A DNA stretch of 64,000 bases from Gephyromycinifex aptenodytis (GCF_012277275.1 NZ_CP051155.1:558001-622000); one strand, 5' to 3'; shown: positions 10,719-20,801, counted from the first letter of the stretch. The notes: generated by a model not told the origin, from the sequence alone. Translations and numbers: made by a program.

Positions 10719-10943
10719 TCAGCGCACTGCAGAGGTGCCCTTCTTGCTGCGGTGGCCGTTCTCCCCGTAGCCGGCCTTGTCCAGCACAATCCAGGCAACG
10801 ACGCCGACAACCACCAGCACGGCGCCTGGGATCCACAGCGTCGGCGAGCCGAGGATGACACCGATGCAGGTGATCAGGGTGGCGAGAAGGATGATGCCCA
10901 CGCCCGTCCAAGCTGCGGTGCTATTGCCGTGTGACTCTGCCAT
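10719..10943 (-). CDS. HGxxPAAW-family small membrane protein
   Basis: 74 aa. The N-terminal HGNSTAAWTGV is a variant of the HGxxPAAW signature (Thr replaces Pro), followed by two hydrophobic helices and a basic tail. Such proteins are regularly found beside trp genes in Actinobacteria; role unknown. It lies 138 bp downstream of the Trp_oprn_chp protein, in the same direction. Identity rests on motif, size and position. Confidence 0.8.
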   Translation of the reverse strand: MAESHGNSTAAWTGVGIILLATLITCIGVILGSPTLWIPGAVLVVVGVVAWIVLDKAGYGENGHRSKKGTSAVR

Positions 10944-11081
10944 GGAGGCGCTCCTTGTCGAACCGTGAACCGGCCGTAGTCTCGATCGTGCGGCGCCGCA
11001 CTGATTCGGCGCACATCATTGACCTCATTGTGTCAGGAGTTCGCCGTGCCGAGGTGACGAGCACGCCGATGCATCCCCGAT

Positions 11082-11615
11082 TCACACCGTGGGGTCCTCA
11101 CCGGCAGATAGTTGCTCCCACTGGCTCATCGGTCTGCTCGCAGTAGGCGAGGAGCGCTCATAGCGGGTTGTCGGTTCCTGCCACGACGCAAAAGCCATCA
11201 ACGCTCCGGCTGCGGTGCCGAGCAGAGCGCACAGGATCGCCGCCCACGGCCAGGGCGTCAGGCCGGCCTGCTGCACCTGCACCGAAGACGTTGTGGCGGT
11301 GGCGAGTGCCTGAGTCGGATCGGTGATCACCCTCACCGCAGCCACCACGACCAGCACGCCGCAACCAGCCGCCAGGGCCCCGCACAACCGCCGAACCAGA
11401 CCGCGGGCCAGCATCCCGGCAAGCATTGCCGCGGCCAACGACAGCGCGGCGGGCATCACCATCCCGGAGGCAACGGTTCCGGTGGCCGAATCGGGTCGGG
11501 CGCTGCCGATCTGGTCCAGGCCGACTCCACTCACCCAGACCGGGATGGCGGCGGCTCCGGCCCCGAGGCCGCCCAGGATGCCGGCCATGACGATGGTTCG
11601 ACGCGCTAGCCCCAC
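11082..11615 (-). CDS. Trp-operon-associated membrane protein (Trp_oprn_chp type)
   Basis: 177 aa with about four hydrophobic segments and a Gly/Ala-rich first helix, followed by the VWVSGVGLDQIG loop. Length, topology and location between trpE and trpC fit the Trp_oprn_chp family (TIGR02234/PF09534). Function unknown, possibly in transport or membrane association of tryptophan metabolism. In relatives it usually follows trpE directly; here gltS and the BCCT gene intervene. Confidence 0.78.
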   Translation of the reverse strand: MGLARRTIVMAGILGGLGAGAAAIPVWVSGVGLDQIGSARPDSATGTVASGMVMPAALSLAAAMLAGMLARGLVRRLCGALAAGCGVLVVVAAVRVITDPTQALATATTSSVQVQQAGLTPWPWAAILCALLGTAAGALMAFASWQEPTTRYERSSPTASRPMSQWEQLSAGEDPTV

Positions 11616-11645
11616 GGCATCCCCTTCACGAGTGCGACCGCAGGC

Positions 11646-11690
11646 GGACGCCGCGGCTGGTCCACCATATCGGGACCGGCCGCGGCGCCC
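11646..11690 (-). terminator. Terminator after gltS
   Basis: 18-bp arms (11646-11663 and 11673-11690) with one mismatch and one G-U pair around a 9-nt loop, starting 7 bp past the gltS stop on the minus strand. It isolates gltS from the downstream trp-associated gene. Confidence 0.82.
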
Positions 11691-11696
11691 GGATGC

Positions 11697-13142
11697 TCAG
11701 TTGGCGACAGAGGGTTGTGGGTCTCCCGCGACGTCCACCTCGGGGTGGCGCCCGTAGTAGAAGATGCCGAGGATGAGGAAGCAGACCAGTACCACCGACA
11801 TGAAGATCAGAAGGGGGATCAAGCCGAACTCGGCGATGATCGGGATGGCGGCTGCGGTGATCAAGCCACCACCGAAGAAGGGCTCGAAGATGAGCTGCTT
11901 GTAACCGAAGGCCTCCAACGCGGGGCTCTCGTTCTCCGGGTCGGCAATCTTCATCAGGATCAGGCCGGTCGCGGTGACTCCCATGGACTGCCCGAAGTCA
12001 CCGATACCGCGCTCGAACCAGTACTTACGGATGATGCGTGGCACGAGCACCAGGAAGACGAAGACGTTCCAGGCCACACCCGCCACGGCCAAAATGATGA
12101 ACGGCTGCCAGTTCGCCGCGATCGCTGTCAGCGACAACGTGGCCAGCGCCGAGATGATGAGCAGATCCAAGGCGAGCCCCTGGATGCGCAGCATCATGCC
12201 CTGGTCGATGATGCCGCCGTTACCGGTCTTGTCCAGCAGCAGCTGCACCACGACACCACCGAGCATGGCCACCGGGAACAGCGGCACGTAGGCCAGGATC
12301 TCCACGACGTCAGCCCACAAAAGCTGTTCGATCCATTGCAGCCCCTTGAGCAGCAGCACACCGAACAGCACCGCCACCGAAGCGAACCCGAAGTGCAACG
12401 CCAACGGTTCGATGGAGGCCGGCCGTGTGGTCATCATCGCGGCCGGGTACTGCTCATCTCCGCGGAACAAGCCGCGCTGCTCGTCCAAGGACTGCTCCAG
12501 CGCGCCGTCCAGGCATTTCGTCCTGCCGGTGCGCACACCCCAGTTGATGAGGGCCACACCGAAGACGATGCCGCCGACCACACCGACCGTGGCCATTGCC
12601 AGGGCGAGGTCGGCACCTTCGGGGAAGCCCAGTTCTTCCATCACTCCGCGCATACCGGCAGCCGTTCCGTGGCCGCCTTCCAGACCCATCTCGATGAGGG
12701 CGCCAGCCATCGGGTTGGTGCCGAACAGCGGCCCCAGCACGAGAAGTGCCAGCAGCAGACCCACCACGTATTGGCCCGAGGCCAACACGACGCCTACCGA
12801 CAGCTGCGGACCGACGAGGCGAGCTGCGCGTTTGGGCGTCGGCAGCGATTCACCCAGGAAAAGGGTGGCGAAGACGATGCTGATGAGAAGACCTGGCAGC
12901 GACTTCCACACCTGCAGGATCTCAGGGGTGAAGATTCCCGCCTCGGCGAAGCGGTCGCTTCCCAGCGATGAGGCGATGGTTCCCAACACCTCAGGACCTA
13001 GGGCCAACGCAGCGAAGCCGCCGATGATCGAACTGGGCAAGAAAAGCCGCTGGGCCCAACCGGCGTTGATACGTACGACCTTGGCTAATAACAGGATGAG
13101 GCCGAGGAGCAGGAGCGACAAGCCGATGATGTTGGCCGACAT
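11697..13142 (-). CDS. gltS: Sodium/glutamate symporter, GltS family
   Basis: Predicted Na+-driven glutamate uptake carrier. 481 aa with about twelve hydrophobic segments. The GltS hallmark GGHGTAAGM lies at about residues 156-164, with a matching inverted-repeat half near GQSMGVTATGLILMKI. It is longer than E. coli GltS (about 400 aa) because of a central hydrophilic loop and a C-terminal extension. Divergent from the BCCT gene and closed by its own terminator, so a self-contained unit. Glutamate specificity is inferred from the family and fits the nitrogen theme of the window. Confidence 0.88.
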   Translation of the reverse strand: MSANIIGLSLLLLGLILLLAKVVRINAGWAQRLFLPSSIIGGFAALALGPEVLGTIASSLGSDRFAEAGIFTPEILQVWKSLPGLLISIVFATLFLGESLPTPKRAARLVGPQLSVGVVLASGQYVVGLLLALLVLGPLFGTNPMAGALIEMGLEGGHGTAAGMRGVMEELGFPEGADLALAMATVGVVGGIVFGVALINWGVRTGRTKCLDGALEQSLDEQRGLFRGDEQYPAAMMTTRPASIEPLALHFGFASVAVLFGVLLLKGLQWIEQLLWADVVEILAYVPLFPVAMLGGVVVQLLLDKTGNGGIIDQGMMLRIQGLALDLLIISALATLSLTAIAANWQPFIILAVAGVAWNVFVFLVLVPRIIRKYWFERGIGDFGQSMGVTATGLILMKIADPENESPALEAFGYKQLIFEPFFGGGLITAAAIPIIAEFGLIPLLIFMSVVLVCFLILGIFYYGRHPEVDVAGDPQPSVAN

Positions 13143-13506
13143 TGGGGTCCTTTCAGGGCCGCCCGCAGGCGTGGGCGCACCGCCGGATGGCAGGAGGGGC
13201 AGACAGTGCAGGTCAAGACGTTGTTCAGCCAGGTTTAGCGTTTACCGCCGGAAGCGGGGGGATTCCGGTTTCGGTAGGGGGAACTCTAACCGGACGTAAG
13301 TGTTGTGTACCGTCAAAGAGCACGTTCGAAATTCTCCGCCGCTCGGCGCGAGTCAGACGGACCACAAGTGAACACGTCGTCGGTCCTCCACGAGGGAGCC
13401 GGCCGTCGCGCGGCCGGAGGTCGCGCGGAGCGTTGTGCCGTGCACGAAACCGTCCCGGACATCGGGTCCATGACGCTGCGACGTCGACGATGTCACAGGG
13501 GATCCC
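13143..13506. other. Divergent intergenic region gltS / BCCT
   Basis: 364 bp that must hold the promoters of both transporter genes. A ribosome site (AGGGGA) precedes the BCCT ATG. A CCGGCCG/CGGCCGG inverted repeat lies at 13399-13417. No gene, riboswitch or clear operator was recognised. Confidence 0.6.
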
Positions 13507-15360
13507 ATGCTCACTCGACTTCACGATGCACTCCGTTTACGCACCAGCCCGACCATCTTTTTCGGATCGGTGGGGACGACGGTCTTATTCGTCATCCTGA
13601 CCCTGCTGTTCCCTGAGGCCGTCGATAGGACGTTCTCGGCAGCTTCGGGTTGGATCATCACCAACCTCGGCTGGTTCTACATCGCCGGGGTGACGATCTT
13701 CCTGCTCTTCCTCATCTATCTGGCTCTGAGCCGGTTCGGGCGGATCCGCCTGTCGCCTCGCGACGAGGAGCCCGAACACTCGTTCGGGACATGGTTCGCC
13801 ATGCTTTTCGCGGCCGGAATCGGCACGATCCTCATGTTCTGGGGCGTCGCGGAGCCGATCTCACACTTCGCCAATCCCCCGCTGCAGGATGTGGAGCCGG
13901 GCACAGCAGCAGCTGCGCAAGAAGCGATGGCTTTCACGCTGTACCACTTCGGCCTGCACACCTGGACCATCTTCGCGCTGCCCTCGCTTGCCTTCGCCTA
14001 CTTCATCTATCAGCGCAATCTGCCACCTCGGGTCAGCTCGCTGTTCTTCCCGCTGCTGGGTGATGGGATCCACGGCCCGATCGGTCGAACCATCGACATC
14101 ATCGCGATCGTCGGTTCGGTATTCGGTGTCGCCGTCTCCATCGGGCTCGGAACCTTGCAGATCAACAGCGGGCTGTCGCGGTTGTTCGGTATCGAGCAGG
14201 GCGCGTTTGCCCAGATCGCCATTATCGCTGCGGTGACGATGGCCGCATTCATCTCGGTCAGCCTCGGCCTGGACCGCGGCATCAAAGTGCTCTCCAACGT
14301 CAACATCCTCGCGGCGGTGGCACTGCTCGTCTTCGTCGTCGTCTTCGGCCCCACCTTGACGCTGCTGAAAGGCACGGTAGAGACGGTCGGCATCTACGCG
14401 CGGAACCTTCCTTACCTCGCCTTCTGGAACGACACCTTCAACGATTCCGGCTGGCAGGACGGCTGGACGGTCTTCTACTGGGCGTGGACGATCACCTGGT
14501 CGCCTTTCGTGGGTATCTTCATCGCCAAGATCTCCCGCGGCCGCAGCATCCGCGGCTTCATCACCGGGGTGCTGGCCGCCCCGGTCATGTTCAGCCTCGT
14601 TTGGTACGGCGTCTTCGGGTTCGCCTCATTCGACATCGAAATGAACGGCAGTGGCGGATTGGTCAAGAGCGTCGTCGATGACGGCGACATTCCCGGCGCC
14701 CTGTTCACCTTCCTGCAGAACTATCCGGCCGCGAGCTTCATGTCCGGCTTCTCCATCCTGCTGGTCGCCACCTTCTTCATCACCTCCATGGACTCGGCAG
14801 CACTGGTGCTGGACAAGATGAGCACCGGGTACGACGATGACCGGCTGGCGCCGCTGCACCAGCGGGCGACCTGGGTGATCGGGATCGGCGCCATCGCGGC
14901 GGTCATCCTCACCGCCACCGGCACCACCGGATTGGACGCCCTCTCCCAGGTGATCACCGTGATCGGGCTACCCTTCTTCGCGCTGGGCTACTTCATGATC
15001 TGGTCGTTGCTGCGCGCTCTGCGTGAGGACGCTGGTGAACTGCTTCCGCTGCAGACCAAGCAGTGGCGTCAAGTGCTGCCTCCGGAGGAGGTGCAGCGAC
15101 GCCGCGCCGAAGGAGACCTGGAGGCTGCTTCCAGCGCTGACTGCGTGCTGGATCCGCATTTCACCACGTCTTCTGGCGTGTTGATCGCGGCACCGGAGAC
15201 CGCTGGCTACGAGCGAGCCGACCTCACCCCCGCGGATAAGAACCGCAGCGGCGAACAGCGCACCGGCTCCAGCTCGGCCGACCCTGGGATAGCCGAAGCA
15301 GGCGCGCACGATGCGCCCGCCGGCCACGACTCAGCCCAGCGCAGCACTACCGCAGACTGA
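13507..15360 (+). CDS. BCCT-family betaine/choline/carnitine transporter
   Basis: Secondary transporter for compatible solutes or quaternary amines. 617 aa with twelve predicted helices. The BCCT signature is at residues 319-349 (GWTVFYWAWTITWSPF with FIAKISRGRSIR). The glycine-rich GVAVSIGLGTLQINSGL segment in an earlier helix also fits. A hydrophilic C-terminal extension of about 100 residues follows the last helix; in BetP-like carriers such tails take part in osmotic regulation. The exact substrate cannot be read from sequence. Paired divergently with gltS inside the trp block. Confidence 0.93.
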   Translation: MLTRLHDALRLRTSPTIFFGSVGTTVLFVILTLLFPEAVDRTFSAASGWIITNLGWFYIAGVTIFLLFLIYLALSRFGRIRLSPRDEEPEHSFGTWFAMLFAAGIGTILMFWGVAEPISHFANPPLQDVEPGTAAAAQEAMAFTLYHFGLHTWTIFALPSLAFAYFIYQRNLPPRVSSLFFPLLGDGIHGPIGRTIDIIAIVGSVFGVAVSIGLGTLQINSGLSRLFGIEQGAFAQIAIIAAVTMAAFISVSLGLDRGIKVLSNVNILAAVALLVFVVVFGPTLTLLKGTVETVGIYARNLPYLAFWNDTFNDSGWQDGWTVFYWAWTITWSPFVGIFIAKISRGRSIRGFITGVLAAPVMFSLVWYGVFGFASFDIEMNGSGGLVKSVVDDGDIPGALFTFLQNYPAASFMSGFSILLVATFFITSMDSAALVLDKMSTGYDDDRLAPLHQRATWVIGIGAIAAVILTATGTTGLDALSQVITVIGLPFFALGYFMIWSLLRALREDAGELLPLQTKQWRQVLPPEEVQRRRAEGDLEAASSADCVLDPHFTTSSGVLIAAPETAGYERADLTPADKNRSGEQRTGSSSADPGIAEAGAHDAPAGHDSAQRSTTAD

Positions 15361-15387
15361 GCGGACCTGATGCAGCCAGATTGACCA

Positions 15388-15419
15388 GCGTGGGCCAGGC
15401 GGTGATGCCTGGCCCACGC
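15388..15419. terminator. Bidirectional terminator BCCT / trpE
   Basis: Perfect 13-bp stem (15388-15400 with 15407-15419) around a 6-nt loop, between the convergent BCCT and trpE genes. Confidence 0.87.
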
Positions 15420-15423
15420 CGGC

Positions 15424-16971
15424 TCACTCCAATGCGCGCAGCGTCGCGGCCGCCCCCACTGCTTTGAGGACGGCGGCCGCCTTGTGGCGGCACTCGGCTT
15501 CTTCACTCTCAGGCACAGAGTCGGCGACGATGCCCGCTCCGGCCTGCACATAGGCCTTTCCACCGCTGATGATGGCGGTCCGGATGGCGATGGCCATATC
15601 GAGGTCGCCGTGCAGGTCCAGATAGCCCACGACACCGCCGTAGAGCCCCCGCCGCCGGGTTTCCAACTCGTCGATCAGTGCCATCGCTCGCGGCTTCGGC
15701 GCCCCGGAGAGGGTGCCCGCGGGGAAGGTCGCCGCCAGCGCGTCGTAGGCGCTGCACCCGGGCTCCAAACGCCCGACGACCGTAGATTCCAGGTGCATGA
15801 TGTGGCTGTAGCGCCGCACGCTCATCAGCTCCACGACCTCCACCGTGCCGACCTGACAGACTCGCTGCAGGTCGTTACGGGACAGGTCGACGAGCATCAC
15901 ATGCTCAGCGCATTCCTTAGTGTCCTGACGCAGTTCGGCTTCCAGCGCTGCGTCCTGCTCGGGGGTCGCTCCTCGAGGGCGCGAACCGGCAATCGGATGG
16001 GTGATGACCCGATCGCCGCTGACCTTCACCAGCGCCTCCGGGCTACTGCCGACGACGTCGAACCGGGTGCCGTCAGGCCGGGTGAGTCGGAGTAGGTACA
16101 TGTACGGGCTGGGGTTCGTGGTGCGCAGCACCCGGTACACCTCCAACGCGTCGGCCGGGCAGTCCGCTTCGAAACGTTGGGAGAGGACCACCTGGAACAC
16201 CTCTCCGGCCCGAATCGCTTCCTTACCCGCCTCCACCACAGCCAGGTACTCCGGCACCTGCATCGTGCTCACCGCGTCGGCCTCTGTCGGACACAATGTG
16301 GCGACCGTGCTCGGGGCCGGGCTGGCCAGATCCTGGGTCATCCGCTCCAAGCGGGTGCACGCATCAGCCCAGGCCTGCTCCACCCGATCGGGGGAACCGT
16401 CGTAGTTGATCGCGTTGGCCACTAACAGCACCGAGGCGTCGGTGTGATCCATGACGGCCAGATCGCTGGTGAGCATCATCGCCAGTTCCGGCAACTGCAG
16501 GTCGTCGGGGTTCTCATCGGGCACCTGCTCCCAACGCCGCACCGCGTCATAGCCGATCATGCCGACCATGCCGCTGGTCAGTGGTGGCAGCCCGGGGATG
16601 GGCTCGGTGGCCAGCGTGGACACGCACTGGCGCAACACCTCCAGCGGGTCACCGCCGGTAGGGACCCCCGCCGGCGGGGTACCGATCCAGGTCGCTTCAC
16701 CGCCGCTCTCGCTCAGAATCGCCCGGCTACCCGCCCCGATGATCGAATAGCGGGACCACACTCCACCGTGTTCGGCCGATTCCAACAAGAAGGTGCCGGG
16801 GGCATTCTTGGCGAGCTTGCGATACACACCCACCGGCGTCTCAGAGTCGGCCAGCAACCGCCGTACCACCGGGATGACCCGCCGGTCGGCGGCCAGGCGC
16901 AGGAAGGTGTCTCGATCCGGCCAGATCTGCCCGTAGGTCAGGGCCACCGGCTCGTGCGGTGTCGCGCTCAT
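15424..16971 (-). CDS. trpE: Anthranilate synthase component I
   Basis: Forms anthranilate from chorismate using ammonia from a glutaminase subunit that is not in this window. 515 aa. The N-terminal regulatory domain has the [15 protein letters not shown] element associated with tryptophan feedback binding. The chorismate-binding domain shows [51 protein letters not shown] and GAGIVADS. The ATG overlaps the hisI stop (ATGA), so the two are coupled. Confidence 0.96.
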   Translation of the reverse strand: MSATPHEPVALTYGQIWPDRDTFLRLAADRRVIPVVRRLLADSETPVGVYRKLAKNAPGTFLLESAEHGGVWSRYSIIGAGSRAILSESGGEATWIGTPPAGVPTGGDPLEVLRQCVSTLATEPIPGLPPLTSGMVGMIGYDAVRRWEQVPDENPDDLQLPELAMMLTSDLAVMDHTDASVLLVANAINYDGSPDRVEQAWADACTRLERMTQDLASPAPSTVATLCPTEADAVSTMQVPEYLAVVEAGKEAIRAGEVFQVVLSQRFEADCPADALEVYRVLRTTNPSPYMYLLRLTRPDGTRFDVVGSSPEALVKVSGDRVITHPIAGSRPRGATPEQDAALEAELRQDTKECAEHVMLVDLSRNDLQRVCQVGTVEVVELMSVRRYSHIMHLESTVVGRLEPGCSAYDALAATFPAGTLSGAPKPRAMALIDELETRRRGLYGGVVGYLDLHGDLDMAIAIRTAIISGGKAYVQAGAGIVADSVPESEEAECRHKAAAVLKAVGAAATLRALE

Positions 16972-17432
16972 GCCAACTCCCCCATCTCGTGTCCGGCGCG
17001 GTGCTCGACGCCGTTGTTGCCCTCGCTGCCGTTGGTCTCTTCGGCGCCACCGCTGCCGTTCTGGAAACCTTGACGGGCCTGCAGGTCGGTGAAAAAACAG
17101 GACTGGGCGCCGGTGTGGCAGGCGGCTCCGACTTGATCCACCCGCACCAGCACTGCGTCGCCGTCACAATCCAACGCCACGCCGCGCACGTACTGGCGAT
17201 GTCCGGAGGTGTCACCCTTGCGCCAGTACTCCCGGCGGCTGCGCGACCAGAACGTCACCCGGCCGCTGGTGCAGGTCCGGTGCAATGCTTCGTCGTCCAT
17301 CCAACCGAGCATGAGGACTTCGCCGGTGTCGTGCTGTTGGATCACCGCGGCGATGAGACCGTGGGCATCGCGCTTGAGCCGGGCAGCCAACTGAGGGTCC
17401 AGCGGCGATTGCTGGTGCGAAGAAGGAGTCAC
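16968..17432 (-). CDS. hisI: Phosphoribosyl-AMP cyclohydrolase
   Basis: Third step of histidine synthesis. The family core begins at [12 protein letters not shown] and runs through [37 protein letters not shown] and [13 protein letters not shown], with Zn/Mg-binding Asp and Cys residues present. The open frame extends upstream to 17552, but that would overlap the previous gene by 50 bp, so a GTG at 17432 ([11 protein letters not shown]) is preferred; GTG at 17447 is possible. A Gly/Asn/Glu-rich tail of about 40 residues is unusual. Its stop overlaps the trpE start. Confidence 0.9.
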   Translation of the reverse strand: MTPSSHQQSPLDPQLAARLKRDAHGLIAAVIQQHDTGEVLMLGWMDDEALHRTCTSGRVTFWSRSRREYWRKGDTSGHRQYVRGVALDCDGDAVLVRVDQVGAACHTGAQSCFFTDLQARQGFQNGSGGAEETNGSEGNNGVEHRAGHEMGELA

Positions 17433-17502
17433 CGCGCCATTGTGCACGGCCGTTGAGACCGGCCGGGCTGAGGCCTCGCGCAGCGGTCGCCCTCGGCGTA
17501 GC

Positions 17503-18150
17503 TCAGACGCCGAACTCGGCTTGGCGCAGCGCGGCAATGGAGTCCGGCTCACCCTCGAACCGGACTTGAGCGACCTCGGTACGACCGAAGCCGAAGAGCA
17601 CGAGTTCTCCGGGGCTTCCTTCGACGACCACGGTTCCGAGTTTGGTCGGCCCCTTCACCGAACGGCGACCGAAGCCGGGGGCGTTCAGCACCACCCCGAC
17701 CGGTGCCCGACGGAAGGACAACTGGCCCACCTGCCGGATCCGGGACCACAGCGCAGCCTCTTCGTCCGGCCCGAGTCGGCGGACCTGCTCTGGCGTCCAT
17801 GCCGGGTCAGCGCGCAACACATCTTCGTGGTGGACGAAGAACTCCGCGAGGTTGATGGCGTCATCGACGGTCGGGACTCGAGTGGGGTTCCAGCCGGGAG
17901 GGCCCTCACGCACCATGTCGATGAGCGTCGGCCATTCTTGGGCTGCGTAGGTGGCCTGCACCCGCTGGGTGCGCTCGGCCAGGGCCGGCAACAGGATGCC
18001 AGGCGAGGCGTCGGGGCGCCTTTCCCGGATGACGAGGTGGGCGGCCAGGTCACGGGTGGACCATCCGGGGCACAGGGTAGGCGCGTCGGGCCCGGCCTTG
18101 GCCAGGGTGGAGCAGAGAGCTTCACGTTCAAGCTGAGCGAGTCCAGTCAT
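17503..18150 (-). CDS. TIGR03085-family (DinB/mycothiol-dependent isomerase fold) protein
   Basis: 215 aa. An N-terminal four-helix metal-binding domain of the maleylpyruvate-isomerase/DinB type contains [14 protein letters not shown], with a His ligand in AAHL and a second in [13 protein letters not shown] smaller C-terminal domain follows. This matches the actinobacterial TIGR03085 family, whose reaction is not established; related folds are thiol-dependent isomerases or transferases using mycothiol. It precedes hisI-trpE in the same direction and may share their transcript. Confidence 0.85.
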   Translation of the reverse strand: MTGLAQLEREALCSTLAKAGPDAPTLCPGWSTRDLAAHLVIRERRPDASPGILLPALAERTQRVQATYAAQEWPTLIDMVREGPPGWNPTRVPTVDDAINLAEFFVHHEDVLRADPAWTPEQVRRLGPDEEAALWSRIRQVGQLSFRRAPVGVVLNAPGFGRRSVKGPTKLGTVVVEGSPGELVLFGFGRTEVAQVRFEGEPDSIAALRQAEFGV

Positions 18151-18220
18151 GGCGTCATCGTGTCAGCCGATTCTGACGCTGTCCTGTCGGTGAGCCGGAC
18201 CAGCGGGCCCGGCCTTGCTT

Positions 18221-19741
18221 CTACAACTCCATCAGCGCCAGCAGGGCGGCCATGTCCAGGTGCTCTTCAACGGCATCCGCGAGGCGCTCGATCATCGACT
18301 CGCGCCGAGCGGCGAAGCCGGGGGCGTCGGTGCGCGCCCGCCAGGCCGAGCCCGAGCGTTCAGCGACCTCGGCCAGGAATGCGCGGCGGAAGTCATCGTT
18401 TTCGAATGCACCGTGCCAGGTGGTGCCAAAGACCGCCCCCTGCTGCCAACCGTCCAGGAAGGGGTCGGCCGGCGGCGGATCCTCCTGCCCGAGTTCTCCC
18501 GGCGCAGCGTGCAACTCGGCCACACCGTGGTGAATCTCGTACGCGCGCACCTCATGACCACGCCAGGAACCCACCGGCGTATCGAGCTTCTTGTCCCCAC
18601 CGAAGCGAACCCGGGTCGAGAGCAAGCCCAGACCGCCGGTGTGCCCGCCCGAGTCCGGCAACCCGCGGCTTTCGATACCTTCGGGGTCTTCGATCTGCTC
18701 GGCCAGCATCTGATACCCGCCGCACACTCCGAGGATCGGCGCGCCGCGTTCCGCTCTGGCAGCCAAAGCCGGTTCGATGCCGCGCTGGCGTAGCCACGCC
18801 AAGTCTGAACAGGTGGCACGGCTACCAGGCAGGAAGGCCAGGTCGGCGCGGTCGATGACCGCCGGGTCGTCGGTGAGGACCACTTCGACCCCCGGCTCGG
18901 CAGCCAGCGCATCGATGTCGGTGGCATTGGACAGCCGCGGGAAACGGGTGACGGCCACGATGAGGGTGGCGCTGTCGTCCGGTGCCTGCTCGTGCTCGTT
19001 TCCGCCGCGTTGCCACCCGCCCAGGGTCAGCGCGTCCTCCCCATCCAGCCAGGCATCCGGCAGCCAGGGAACCACCCCGAAAACGGGCAGGGAGGTCTTT
19101 TCTTCGATGATCTGCAGTCCGGGCCGCAGCAGTTCCACATCGCCGCGGAACTTGTTGACGATCCATCCGGAAAGATGCGCCCGATCGGCATCCTCGAGCA
19201 GCGCCCAGGTGCCGTACATCGCGGCCAGCACTCCCCCGCGGTCGATGTCCCCGATCACCACCACCGGCAGGTCGACGGCGCGGGCCAGCCCGAGGTTGAC
19301 GTAGTCGCCGCTGCGCAAGTTGACTTCCGCCGCGCTGCCCGCACCTTCAGCGATGACCACGTCGAAGCGTGACTGGAGGTCGTCGAAGGCGGCGTAGGCG
19401 GCTTTGGCCAATTCGGTGCGTCCGGTAGCCCATTCCCCGGTGCCCAGTTCCCCGGCCGGTTTGCCCATCAGGACCACGTGGCTGCGTCGATCCGAGCCAG
19501 GTTTGAGCAACACCGGATTCATCGCTACCTCGGGTACCGCTCGGGCCGCGATGGCCTGCACCCACTGCGCCCGACCGATCTCCCCGCCGCCGGGGCAGAC
19601 CATCGAATTGTTCGACATGTTCTGGCTCTTGAAGGGCGCCACCCGCACGCCCCGCCGCGCCAAGAATCGACACATCCCGGCGGTCAGCAGGCTTTTACCT
19701 GCATCGGAGGTCGTACCGGCGAGCAACAGTCCACGAGCCAT
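18221..19741 (-). CDS. cobQ: Adenosylcobyric acid synthase
   Basis: Amidates four side chains of the corrin ring with glutamine and ATP. 506 aa from the chosen ATG. The N-terminal P-loop-like domain has GTTSDAGKSLLTAGMCR; the C-terminal type-1 amidotransferase-like domain has the nucleophile Cys340 in ILGVCGGYQML and a His in TWHGAFEND. An upstream in-frame ATG at 19750 exists, but the one at 19741 has a GAGG site at proper spacing and lies one base after the cobD stop. Forms a coupled pair with cobD. Confidence 0.94.
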   Translation of the reverse strand: MARGLLLAGTTSDAGKSLLTAGMCRFLARRGVRVAPFKSQNMSNNSMVCPGGGEIGRAQWVQAIAARAVPEVAMNPVLLKPGSDRRSHVVLMGKPAGELGTGEWATGRTELAKAAYAAFDDLQSRFDVVIAEGAGSAAEVNLRSGDYVNLGLARAVDLPVVVIGDIDRGGVLAAMYGTWALLEDADRAHLSGWIVNKFRGDVELLRPGLQIIEEKTSLPVFGVVPWLPDAWLDGEDALTLGGWQRGGNEHEQAPDDSATLIVAVTRFPRLSNATDIDALAAEPGVEVVLTDDPAVIDRADLAFLPGSRATCSDLAWLRQRGIEPALAARAERGAPILGVCGGYQMLAEQIEDPEGIESRGLPDSGGHTGGLGLLSTRVRFGGDKKLDTPVGSWRGHEVRAYEIHHGVAELHAAPGELGQEDPPPADPFLDGWQQGAVFGTTWHGAFENDDFRRAFLAEVAERSGSAWRARTDAPGFAARRESMIERLADAVEEHLDMAALLALMEL

Positions 19742-19742
19742 G

Positions 19743-20801
19743 TCACCCATCCTCGCGCACCCGAGAGCGGGTCGTCGGCCACACCCTCTTCCCTGGCGAG
19801 CCTGCGGCTGCGTACTTCAGTGCCTCCGCTACCACCGCCGCCACCCCCGCGAACATCGCTGAGCTGGCTCCGACCGCCTGAGACAACCGAACCGTTCGCG
19901 CCACATCGCCAACCTGTACCGCCATTCCGTCGCCGAGTCGGCCTCGGTCCTCCACGTCCCCCTCGTAGCTGTTGGCCCCGCCCAGCACCACCCCGAGCGC
20001 TCCCGCGAAAGCAGCCTCCACCGGACCGGCATTCGGGCTGGGGTGGGCTGGGGCATCGCGGCGCCAGGCTCGGCGGGCCGCTGCTGGAGAGCCGCCGACC
20101 ACCGGCGCTAGAACCACCGTCAGGGCTGCGGCGATCCGAGCCGGAACCAGATTGAGCAGGTCATCGAGCCTGGCGCAGGCCCAGCCGAACTGCCGATAAC
20201 GCTGGGAGCGGTACCCGACCATGGCGTCAAGGGTGTTTGCAGCGCGGTACCCCAGCAGCCCGGGCACGCCGGCCATGGCCCCCCAGAACAGCGGCGCGAC
20301 GACGGCGTCCGAAGTGTTCTCGGCCAAGGACTCTACGGTGGCGCGAGCCACCTCCTGCGGGCTGAGGTCGCGGGCGTCCCGGCTGCACAGATGGCTGAGC
20401 CGGGCCCGCGCCCCGGGCAGGTCGTCGCCCTGCAGCAATTGCGCCATGACCGCGCCTTCGCGGGCCAGGCTGCGTCCCCCCAGGACTACCCAGGTTGACG
20501 CGGCGGTGGCGGCTGCGGTGCTCCAGGGCCCATCGGCCCGTTTTTCGATGAGCAGCCCGCCACCAGCGACCGCGCCTACCAGGACCCCGGCGTAGACCGT
20601 GCCAGCGACGCGGGAGTCGGCGTAAAGCCGCTTCTCCAGTCCGCTGGCGAGGGTTCCGAAGAGCGCGACCGGATGGCCGCGCTGCGGGTCGCCCACCGCG
20701 AGATCGATGAGCCAACCGGCGCCCAGTCCAGCGGCCCGGGCCAGGGCACGGCGCTGGGAGGGTCGGCTGGTTCGGCAGGTCAGGGCGCGTGGAGGTCTCA
20801 C
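19743..20801 (-). CDS. cobD: Adenosylcobinamide-phosphate synthase (CbiB/CobD)
   Basis: Attaches aminopropanol (phosphate) to adenosylcobyric acid. 352-aa integral membrane protein of the CobD/CbiB family with WLIDLAVGDPQRGHPV near the N-terminus, VARATVESLAENTSDAVVAPLFW in the middle and SPNAGPVEAAFAGALGVVLGG toward the C-terminus, all typical. An extra basic N-terminal stretch of about 25 residues suggests the true start may lie slightly downstream. Divergent from cobU-cobS over a 315-bp gap. The stop is one base from the cobQ start. Confidence 0.92.
   Translation of the reverse strand: MRPPRALTCRTSRPSQRRALARAAGLGAGWLIDLAVGDPQRGHPVALFGTLASGLEKRLYADSRVAGTVYAGVLVGAVAGGGLLIEKRADGPWSTAAATAASTWVVLGGRSLAREGAVMAQLLQGDDLPGARARLSHLCSRDARDLSPQEVARATVESLAENTSDAVVAPLFWGAMAGVPGLLGYRAANTLDAMVGYRSQRYRQFGWACARLDDLLNLVPARIAAALTVVLAPVVGGSPAAARRAWRRDAPAHPSPNAGPVEAAFAGALGVVLGGANSYEGDVEDRGRLGDGMAVQVGDVARTVRLSQAVGASSAMFAGVAAVVAEALKYAAAGSPGKRVWPTTRSRVREDG

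Noticed and set aside
11715-12971. 418-codon plus-strand frame rich in Gln, His and Asp
   Set aside because: Antisense to gltS, composition is that of a reversed membrane protein gene.
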